A stretch of 64,000 nt of DNA from contig JAOWCC010000936.1 in NCBI GenBank assembly GCA_030867875.1, positions 18,608,095-18,672,094 on the forward strand, in the 5' to 3' direction. The position numbers and the translations under genes are program-made. The notes beneath the pieces are model-generated. The model was not told where the DNA came from, did no database searches, and saw nothing but the letters and a program-made list of their open reading frames with translations. This document shows, in pieces, positions 57,201 through 64,000 of the stretch. The DNA is from Actinernus sp. WN-2022. Lineage: Eukaryota > Cnidaria > Anthozoa > Actiniaria > Actinernidae. Numbering within the stretch: position 1 is the first letter of the stretch; the number at the start of each line of letters is the position of its first letter.

Positions 57201-60200
57201 ACATGTCAGTGGTCATGAGTGAAAAGTACAAAAAACGTAGGCATGTCCATGGTTCAGTAACAGATACAAGTCAATATTTTCGTTGTACTGTACCTGTGTA
57301 CAATGTAGACACAGAATTCCAGCAAACCATTATACAGTAGAATCCTGATAACTCAAACTTTTCGCTAACTCAAACTAAAGGTCGTTTCCCCTGGATTGGC
57401 TTCACTCCATTATAATAGTAATTTAATCCCAGATAACTTGAACTTGGTAACTTTTCACTAACTCGAACAAGATTAAAATTCCCTTGAGGACAATTTCCCA
57501 CTATAAATTTACTCTCGCTAACTTAAACTCATCGTACAGCTGTACTGTGATAAACTGCAATACCAGATCAAGTTTTCAAATTGCTGTGTAATTATGAATC
57601 AAGGTCAAGTAAATATGCGTTAACTAATGATACTGTAGGTTTATTCATTAGAGTATGTATTAACAAAGTGATGTCCACATTCCTGCTGTTCGATCCTCTT
57701 GAATGAACATGTGGTGTTCTTACACAGTTCCAGCGATTTTCTGAAATTTGGACCCACATTCAATAACTGAAACTGTTTTTCATTTCCACAAGGGATTCTA
57801 CTGTAATGGTGAAACTTATATGAATATCAATTAGAATAAAACATCTGTGGAAAACACTGGTACATGTTCTTGTATATCGAGACAAGGACCTTTATCATGG
57901 AAGTACAATGTACATGGTTGCAGTATACAAAAAGCACTGTATTAATTGTACAACTCAATTTGAAATATTTTATACATGTAATCTCTCAATGCAGATTGTT
58001 GTGATGGTAGTGATGAGTATGATGGGATAGCTACATGTCCAAACCACTGCAAGTGAGTCCTGAAAAGATTACTTTTACTGTCTATCAGTACTGTACCTAC
58101 ATGTATTGGGTGACTGTTATGTTTAAAGGGAGTACACTGTCAGAAGAATTGAGCCTTCAAGTTTCTTTAAAACCAAACTGCATAAATAACACCTTGACCT
58201 ACAGTTCCACTCAAAAATTGGCTGCACCAGAGCCACCAAAATTTGATGGCCAAGTGTTGGTGTTTCGGTGCCACAGACAGTTAACACCGGGCGGCTAGCC
58301 ACCAACGTTTGTCAGAACCCTTTTCAAACTTTTGGATACATGACTAGACAAAATGTACATGGGAGCCCTAGAATAATATATATATTTATTTCCTTACATG
58401 TACATTACACATCATACCTGTACTTTAGACCGAAATCAATTATTTCATCTAGCTTCAGGTTACTGCTACAGGTCACTACATGTACATGTAGTTGCATATA
58501 CATTTAAGAGGTTTGGGTCGCTTAGATTCTGTTGTCATGTAAGGTTCTTCTAAACAATAAAAGACATAAGAACTAGTAGAATAGTAAACCAAACTTCAAG
58601 TATTCTGCCAAAATTATCTGAGCAGGATTGGCATGAATTTGTGAGTCACACTCAATCTACATTATTTTGTACATGTAAAAATGTAACAAACAGGAGAGTT
58701 TCTGTCCAGAAATGGGCATTACCATCATTTGCATCTAATTAAGCGTAAACATGTGAGGTGAACTCATGTTCTAATTGAGTATCAAACTGGTTACCTGTGT
58801 AATCCCCTCACTGTTCATTAGGGGACTGGGACCCACTGTCACTTCCATGTTGTTTCTCCCTGTCATTCTGTAACCGTGTATGCGTTCTAAATGGACAATA
58901 AATGAAATGGATGAACTCCTATTTACAAACGTAATGTGATTTGTCATCAAACTGTCAAAGTTTGAAGGCATGTTAGATGAACTTTCGTGTCCAAAATACC
59001 AAGTCATTCTCTTCGCGTTTCGATAATTCTGCAACTACATTTACCACTTCACTCCTGAAGTTCAGAAATAAAAGATCACCTGGTTTGAAGTTACATTGTA
59101 CTTCTGTATTAATTTGTTTATCGTTAATATCCTCACAACTAGAGCATAACTTGGTATTTTGGGCACAAAAGTTAATCTTGCATGCCTTCAAACTTGGAAA
59201 GTTTGATGATGACGTCAATGACGTTAATGTTCCCAACCCATAAACAAAACGCAGACAACAATACTATTATTGTTTGTGGGAAAAGGGGTCAAGGAATGAA
59301 GTACTCCAATTAAGGTAGCATACAGGTCTATATAATGGCCATCCAGGGGGTCCAAATCCCCCAGGCTACAAAGAGGTCACAATCCTGTTAAGGGGGTTTG
59401 AATCCCCCAGGCTATAAAGAGGTCACAATCCTGTTAAGGGGGTCCAAATCCCCCAGGCCACATAGGTCCTGATCCTCTATCCCTGCCATGTCACAGAGGT
59501 TCCCGATCCTCTATCCCTGCCATAGGAAGTAATGTGAGTCTATGGGGCAAAGGGTGACCTGTATGGGAGCACGTCATCACCACCCAAATTTATTACACTT
59601 AAAAGAATATTTATCTTACACTGTACATGTACGTACATGGTACATGTATCATAAACACAACAACATGTATCATATTCCAAAACACTAGATGTTCTCACAG
59701 ATAAGCTGTATCCCTGATTTGGGTAAAAAGCTGTACAGCTTATCTGCGAGTTCATGGAATGTGCTAGCTAAGCTAGCTTCTTCCAATGTACATGTACTAC
59801 AATGTTATGTAAGACCCTCTTTTCTTGTTTGGTTTTAAAAATAACATCTATTTTTTTCTTTATCTACAGGGAACTGTATAAACACGAATATGAAAAAAGA
59901 AAACAAGAAATTGAATTAGCTAAAGAGGTATATTGTACCTACAGTATGTGCCTAGTATATATATATGTACATGTATATATATACGTGAGGGTCTCCCAGG
60001 GGTTTTGGGGAACAAGGGAACATGCCAAAAAATCTGTTGGGAACAAGGAACAAACTAAAAATATATCGGGGAACATGAATAGGTTTTAGGTAATAGAGGT
60101 TTTAGGGAACAAGGGAGCAATTTCCATTTTTCTAAATGAAAAAATTGACTGTTTCCCTGGAAACAATTTTGGGAACAAGGGAACAAAAGGTAATTTTCGT

Positions 60201-62468
60201 TGGGAACAAGGGAACAAGGACCCCCCTGGGAGACCCTCATACAGTACGTGCATGCACATATCAGGGGCAGATATGGAGGGGTGGGGGGGTCCATGCCCCC
60301 CCCCCCCTCCCTTTCGGTGGCATCCCCCTAGCTAAACGCGCCTATACACTGCAAGGTAAGGCTTATGCCACACTTTTACAGCCCCCTTTCTGCATTTCCT
60401 GGATCTGCCCCTGCATATGACTGTGTTTGCTAAATGTAATAGATCTAAAGGTATCACTTGTGCTAAAGACGTTTTATGTTAACCCATGTCAGAATAATAT
60501 GTTTGGATCATCCTGATCACTCCAGGAGCCAATTCAGTAATTAAAAACTTTTACACTTGTTCCTTCCAAATCTTACTATTGTTTTCTTGTGAAGAAACAT
60601 TTTAATGACCAGACTAATGTGAAATACAATGCACAAGTCTGAAAGTTTTATTGACTAATGATCCAGGTTATGAACCCTACAAACAAATTCCTAATGAAGT
60701 TGTATAAACCTAAGGTTTACAGTGATTTCAATAGGCACTGGCAACCAGCGATTTTATCAGTCTACATTATCGTTCGAAGATTTTGCAGCCTAATTTTGCA
60801 ATTTGAACCCCCTCGGTTCATCAGCCACTTACGTTTTTTGCTGGCAGCATCCTACTTGTCCTTTGAAAGTTGTTGAAACCACTGGGTTTAACAGTACATG
60901 TATGCGTAGTCCATTTAGAGCAGATATTGTACAGTATGAGTGGGCAAGCTATGACAATTACTTTAAAAGGTTACTGTATGACATGCCATGACATTGAAAT
61001 GGTTGTCCTACAGTACTGCCTGGAATTATTGAAGCATCGGGTCGCAGTCAAACGCTGTATAACCGCACTATGGACGAGGTTTTACCGCGGTCAAATTATT
61101 CACCGCAATGAAAGCCGCGGTCAAAATCCGCGGTCATGACACAATACTACATGTATGTATAAGTTTAATAAAACATACTTGTTTCACACGGCAGATAGAG
61201 AGGCACACTTCAGTGAAACTAACACTTTAGAATCTTTTATTTTCGCCGTTCGTTCAGAACTCTAACTGGGGGTTAGAATCTTTTATTTTCGCTTCATTCA
61301 GAACTCTAACGGCGGGTTGGGGCGGGTTAGAATCTTTTATTTTCACTTCATTCAGAACTCTAACGGCGGGTAGAGAAGCACTCATCGGTGAAACTAAGAC
61401 ATTAGAATCTTTAATGTATTAGTCTTAGTTTCACCGATGAGTGCTTATCTACCTGCCATTTGAGTTCTGAACGAAGCGAAAATAAAAGATTCTAACCCAC
61501 CATTACAGTTCTGAATGAAGCGGGGAAAAAAGATTCTAAAGTCTTAGTTTCACCGATGAGTGCTTCTCTACCCGCCGTTTGAGTTCTGAATGAAGCGAAG
61601 ATAAAAGATTCTAACGTTGGAGATCTGAATGAAGCGAAAATAAAAGATTCTAAAGTCTTAGTTTCACCGATGAGTGCTTCTCTACCCGCCGTTTGAGTTC
61701 TGAATGAAGCGAAAACAAAACATTCTAACCCGATGTTAGAGTTCTGAACGAAGCGAAAATAATAGATTCTAAAGTCTTAGTTTCACTTAGTTTCTACACA
61801 CCGTTTGAGTTCTGACTGAAGCGAAAATAAAGATTCTAAAGTCTTAGTTTCACCGATGAGTGCTTCTCTACCCGCAATTAGAGTTCTGAATGAAGCAAAA
61901 ATAAAATATTCTAACCCGTCGTTAGAGTTCTGAATGAAGCGAAAATAAAAGATTCTAAAGTTAACAGCGGTGTTGAATAAAGAATGAAAAGAACGGCGAG
62001 TCATCGTGCCAAACTCGCACGTTTGTGATCATGACTGCTACATGAACATATTATCTTATCTTCACACTAAAGTCAATGATTTCAGCATGATAGAAATCTC
62101 AGCGGTAAAACTGTGGTCGTTCTGAGGTCAAACCACGGTATTACCGCAGTCATTGGAGGCGGTAAAACCGCAGTAAATGCTTCAATAATTCCAGGCGGTA
62201 CTGTATATATAGTTTTTGTCTTTCTGATCCAATCAAATTACAGAGATTTAGTACTGTAAGTTAATGTATGGTTATGGTACAATGTACATGTAAGTCTATG
62301 GACATGTCATATCATTGTCCGCCCACTCATACATTGTACAAAATCGGCTTTCTGTATATATATACAATGTATGGCAGATGGTTTATTCATTGCCTTGTTG
62401 TTAAACAGGGCTTTGTCAAAAAACAAGAATTCAGCCTGCATGGAAAAGACAAAAAAGAAGAAAGAAAG
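45184..62468 (+). CDS. PRKCSH: PRKCSH, glucosidase II beta subunit, 5' six exons; runs off the right edge
   Basis: Six exons join in phase: 45184-45295, 53715-53831, 54075-54170, 57995-58052, 59870-59927, 62409-62468, giving the first 167 residues (human about 528). In order: N-terminal signal peptide ([20 protein letters not shown]…), the [21 protein letters not shown] junction that parallels RGVSLTNHHFYDESKPFTC, two LDLa-like repeats ([10 protein letters not shown]…[13 protein letters not shown], then CPNGKFHC…[17 protein letters not shown]), and the start of a charged coiled coil ([25 protein letters not shown]). Family knowledge: the ER-lumen regulatory subunit that holds and assists glucosidase II alpha in N-glycan trimming; the calcium-binding Asp/Glu of both repeats are present here. 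The MRH domain and ER-retrieval signal must lie beyond the window. Confidence 0.96.
46087..46583. mobile_element. Long fold-back in PRKCSH intron 1
   Basis: Arms of about 170 bp (CACTGTATTTTGCACCATGT-type block, GATACCAGGTAAAAGATTAA and complements), with a second inverted pair GTATGGGAAACTGAAAA in the loop. Confidence 0.85.
46703..47040 (+). repeat. tRNA-derived SINE, copy 4
   Basis: Begins CACTGGTTAGCTCAGTTGGT and has GGGTTTTGAATCCC. The body ends TTTGTGCTATATAAATGAAT, matching copy 3 in the opposite orientation. Confidence 0.85.
47995..48449. mobile_element. TTAA-flanked fold-back element, copy C
   Basis: 455 bp. Ends AGTGCATATAAGCCCTAGCC and complement, TTAA at 47991-47994 and 48450-48453. 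Arms of about 190 bp are nearly identical, so this is the best-preserved copy. Confidence 0.93.
48651..49190 (+). pseudogene. KRBA2-like integrase N-terminal fragment, one in-frame stop
   Basis: One frame runs 48651-49190 with a single internal TAA at 48867. After it come [60 protein letters not shown] and [11 protein letters not shown]. The pattern AHxRxxHxGRxKTxxWIxxxYSEI…C…C resembles the zinc-binding (H2C2) region before the core of transposon-derived integrases such as KRBA2. The catalytic core is missing; similarity ends at about 49138. Confidence 0.65.
49514..50530. repeat. 75-bp satellite, 13 copies
   Basis: Units AATCGGCGCTCAATTCAAAA / CTCTTGGTGTAAGAATCAGT / TTCGGTAAGAACGCTAACAG / AACGCTAAGTTAAAC, with a few mismatches each. 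Two diverged copies lie at about 50671-50795. A 56-bp element interrupts one unit. Confidence 0.96.
49742..49797. mobile_element. 56-bp mini-transposon inside the satellite
   Basis: Perfect 14-bp inverted ends AACCCTGCTAGCAG / CTGCTAGCAGGGTT and a perfect 9-bp target duplication TTAAACAAT (49733-49741, 49798-49806). The duplicated word is normal unit sequence in the other copies. Confidence 0.92.
50779..51118. repeat. ~155-bp tandem repeat, 2.2 copies
   Basis: Units contain CTCGGCCAAGCGCTTCTAGT, GGGAGTCAGTTATTCTTGAA and GAACACAGYCGGCTGTTG. No coding or RNA-gene signal. Confidence 0.85.
51755..52090. repeat. ~128-bp tandem repeat, about 2.5 copies
   Basis: Units with AGGGTGTTTAGAGCTA, ACTAATCCTTCAATGGCCTG and ACAATGGGTGCTCACTAATT. 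Partial units continue to about 52200. Confidence 0.85.
53715..53831 (+). CDS. PRKCSH: PRKCSH exon 2: first LDLa-like repeat
   Basis: Acceptor TATGCCTAG, donor GTAAGA. Encodes [31 protein letters not shown] and KDGSDEP, nearly identical to the vertebrate segment. Exits in phase 1. Confidence 0.97.
54075..54170 (+). CDS. PRKCSH: PRKCSH exon 3: second cysteine-rich repeat, first part
   Basis: Acceptor CTCTCTAG, donor GTAAGT. Encodes [20 protein letters not shown] and [11 protein letters not shown]. Enters in phase 1 and exits in phase 1; G plus AT of the next exon gives Asp. Confidence 0.97.
54964..57099. mobile_element. 2.1-kb DNA transposon with AGTCAAGACGCAAACTT ends
   Basis: Inverted ends TACAGTCAAGACGCAAACTT and complement. 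The subterminal arms are packed with CAGCAATTGCTG and ACGATATTGCTGTTT words in both orientations. No intact transposase. It sits in PRKCSH intron 3 and contains the element at 55417. Confidence 0.82.
55417..55793. mobile_element. Nested GC-rich MITE
   Basis: Arms ATGCGGGTATCAGCGGCCAT CCCGAGGGGGCGGCCCCCGGGCA-type (about 55 bp) and complement around an AT-rich centre. Base composition differs sharply from the host element. Confidence 0.85.
57333..57805. mobile_element. pogo/Tc1-like MITE, TACAGTAGAATCC ends
   Basis: TACAGTAGAATCC at the left and GGATTCTACTGTA at the right, with repeated CTAACTCAAACT / ACTTGAACTTGG subterminal words typical of pogo-like elements. TA borders. Confidence 0.75.
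57995..58052 (+). CDS. PRKCSH: PRKCSH exon 4: second repeat, calcium-binding end
   Basis: A 58-nt exon (CAATGCAG / GTGAGT) encoding [18 protein letters not shown]; split codons give Asp before and Lys after. Confidence 0.96.
58940..59225. mobile_element. Fold-back between PRKCSH exons 4 and 5
   Basis: CAAAGTTTGAAGGCATGTTA…CCAAAATACCAAG pairs with CTTGGTATTTTGG…TGCATGCCTTCAAACTTGG. Arms about 60-70 bp. Confidence 0.75.
59345..59470. repeat. ~46-bp tandem repeat, 2.7 copies
   Basis: Units GGGGGTCCAAATCCCCCAGG / CTACAAAGAGGTCACAATCC / TGTTAA; each opens with a GGGGG…CCCCC hairpin. Confidence 0.85.
59870..59927 (+). CDS. PRKCSH: PRKCSH exon 5: start of coiled coil
   Basis: A 58-nt exon (TATCTACAG / GTATAT) encoding [19 protein letters not shown], aligned with the ERESLQQMAEVTRE region of vertebrates. 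Confidence 0.9.
59986..60239. mobile_element. TGAGGGTCTCCCAGG MITE 58 bp past PRKCSH exon 5
   Basis: Ends TGAGGGTCTCCCAGG and CCTGGGAGACCCTCA. The interior is built from variants of GGGAACAAGGGAACA. Confidence 0.85.
60262..60413. mobile_element. hAT-like MITE, CAGGGGCAGAT ends
   Basis: CAGGGGCAGAT / ATCTGCCCCTG perfect inverted ends, with CATAT on both sides. The interior has a C tract of 14. Confidence 0.78.
61009..62205. mobile_element. 1.2-kb fold-back, TACAGTACYGCCTGGAATTA ends
   Basis: Ends TACAGTACTGCCTGGAATTA and complement, subterminal CCGCGGTCA words, and a core of repeated TTAGAATCTTTTATTTTCGC / TTCATTCAGAACTCTAACG units, leftward on the left side and rightward on the right. The flanks resemble uninterrupted sequence at 30585-30690. 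Confidence 0.85.
62409..62468 (+). CDS. PRKCSH: PRKCSH exon 6: charged coiled coil
   Basis: A 60-nt phase-0 exon (TTAAACAG / GTAAAT) encoding [20 protein letters not shown]. GFxxKK and the Lys/Glu-rich end match the vertebrate GFRLKK…KKAREEK. I see no further exon between here and the window end. Confidence 0.85.
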
Positions 62469-62690
62469 GTAAATGCATTGCACTTTGTGTATGCTACAAG
62501 CTGTACTGCAATAACATCAGTTATGATTTGCATCTTAGTAAGAACAAGAGCCTCCTGAGGCCAAACTCATCAGGCTTGTGATAAGACTGGTTGAGTACAG
62601 TTTTAGACCCCTAACTTTCCTCTTCTTAATTACCAAAGGTACATGACAGTACATGTATCTCAGTTTTGCATCTTTGTATCTTTAATTTAT

Positions 62691-63231
62691 AGTGCACCTA
62701 ACGTTTATTTTTTTTTATCATTAATATCGATTCTACATCAAGTTTTGAGTACTTCTGTGAAGAAAGTTTTGGTTTACAGAGAATACTCTATGTTCTACGC
62801 TTGTTTGAAATCATTAAAATGTGACCTTTCCTGACCCATGACCACATAAGCAAAAGCCTGGGTCGATTCCTGGGTAGAAATCATCTCATTAATGCATTAT
62901 TCTCCACGGTGCCTTTCTAACACAACAACATTGATTTATAGAGAATATACACAGTATGTGAGTTGTTAGTAATGAAAAAAGTCAGTTTAGTCAACGTGTT
63001 AAATATTTATTCAAATTATTGCAATGTCAAATTAATTAGACAACGTCTACCCAGGGATCGACCCAGACTTTTTCTTACGCGGTCATGGGTCAGGAAATGT
63101 CAAATTTTCACCATTTCAAACAAGCGCAGAACATAGAGCATTTTTTGTAAACCAACACTTTCTTCGCAGAAGTACTCTCGATGTGTAGAATCAATATTTA
63201 TGGTAACAAAATAATAAACATTAGGCGCACT
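62691..63231. mobile_element. TTAA-type fold-back element, copy D
   Basis: 541 bp. Ends AGTGCACCTAACGTTTATT and complement; TTAA at 63232-63235, while the left flank reads TTTAT. The core matches copy B (GAGAATACTCTATGTTCTAC, GCCTGGGTCGATTCC). Confidence 0.85.
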
Positions 63232-63235
63232 TTAA

Positions 63236-64000
63236 AAGGAGGAGGCTGAATTCATGGCTGTGTGATTTTACCTGCATTTTTGTTGCTTATTGCATTTAGG
63301 AATTAAGAAAATGTTACAATTCTATCTGATCAGGTCTTACATTGTATTTGGAATTGACCCTTTTCATCGCTTTCCTTGGTACATTATAAAAGTGAGAAAA
63401 AACCTGGACATTCGTACCCTAACCCATTGTATCAAGATGACTCTGCCAGGAGACTGCATTTTAAGATGTGGATCCAGCATTAAATAAAAACTTTCTTGGA
63501 TTTAGGATTGGGATGCAGAAATGGCTCTACCAGTAACTGATTATTTGTCAGCTGTACATACATGTAGGGTGCAAGTTGCCTAGAGCTCCCATTAACACAC
63601 AAATGTGCGAATTTTATGCACAGAAAACAAAAAGGATGCACATTTTCCCATCACAATGCATCACTGGGATGCACAAATTTTGCCATCTTGGATTTGAAAG
63701 CTACACTGTAAGAGGACCCTGGGGAAGAGGTTGGACCAGGAGAGACTGGGTCCATTAATCCAGACTACATGTACTTTACAACTGAGCTGTTTCCTTCAAT
63801 GTTTCTTTTGTTCGATTTGACATGTGTAAATTATGAATACATCTAAAGCGCAAAAGTTGTGAGAGAAACGAAAAAGTGACTGTGGCAATCCACAGCACTC
63901 CAAAAGCAAGAACCGAGCTTTGTGTTTGTAAATGGCTCGAAGAATTCTTGTGGTTAAGGTATAAAGCAGGAAAAAATGTAAGTGGTTGTGGAGATACTGC
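63236..64000. other. PRKCSH intron 6, no feature seen
   Basis: AT-rich intronic DNA. I searched for the next coiled-coil exon and found no open stretch with the expected Lys/Glu-rich sequence between good splice sites. Confidence 0.5.

Overview
The window is eukaryotic nuclear DNA, most likely from an anthozoan cnidarian and probably a stony coral. The supporting signs are two conserved metazoan genes cut into short exons with canonical GT/AG introns, tRNA-derived SINEs, CR1/L2-like and BEL/Pao-like retroelement pieces, a great density of short fold-back elements, a short TTAGGG tract, and pervasive ACATGT/TACATGTA words. Assignment to corals is inference.

Gene 1 (+ strand, about 6.4-32.3 kb, 5' end not located) is a DNAJC14 (Jiv/DRIP78) orthologue. 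I can join eleven exons in consistent phase into the C-terminal 382 residues: a membrane segment, a J domain with HPD, the Cys4 zinc-binding Jiv-type region, and a basic tail. One further upstream exon near 1.5 kb is possible but uncertain.

Gene 2 (+ strand, 45.2 kb to beyond the right edge) is a glucosidase II beta subunit (PRKCSH) orthologue. Six exons are joined in phase: the signal peptide exon, two LDLa-like cysteine-rich repeats, and the start of the charged coiled coil. Its first intron is 8.4 kb.

The two genes act in the ER area. DNAJC14 is an ER-membrane co-chaperone; PRKCSH retains and assists the glucosidase that trims N-glycans. They are adjacent and co-oriented, but nothing shows co-regulation.

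Almost everything else is repeats. DNAJC14 introns hold nested DNA transposons with readable target-site duplications (20.1-21.9 kb), a non-LTR element interrupted by a second one in opposite orientation (22.4-24.65 kb), a minisatellite split by about 5.3 kb of sequence, and a telomeric tract flanked by a 5-bp duplication (28.7 kb). The intergenic space (32.3-45.2 kb) holds fold-backs, a 1.35-kb minisatellite of 23/20-bp units with a 287-bp higher-order duplication, and a BEL/Pao gag-like scrap. PRKCSH intron 1 holds a broken integrase-like pseudogene and a 75-bp satellite with a 56-bp mini-transposon inside it.

The most notable observations are: a 93-bp element whose 9-bp target duplication copied the 5' splice site of a DNAJC14 exon; a TTAA-flanked fold-back family in four copies; a 14-bp-TIR/9-bp-TSD family seen at 56 bp and at 1.75 kb; and two transposon insertions supported by uninterrupted paralogous copies in the same window. 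I found no novel protein-coding system.
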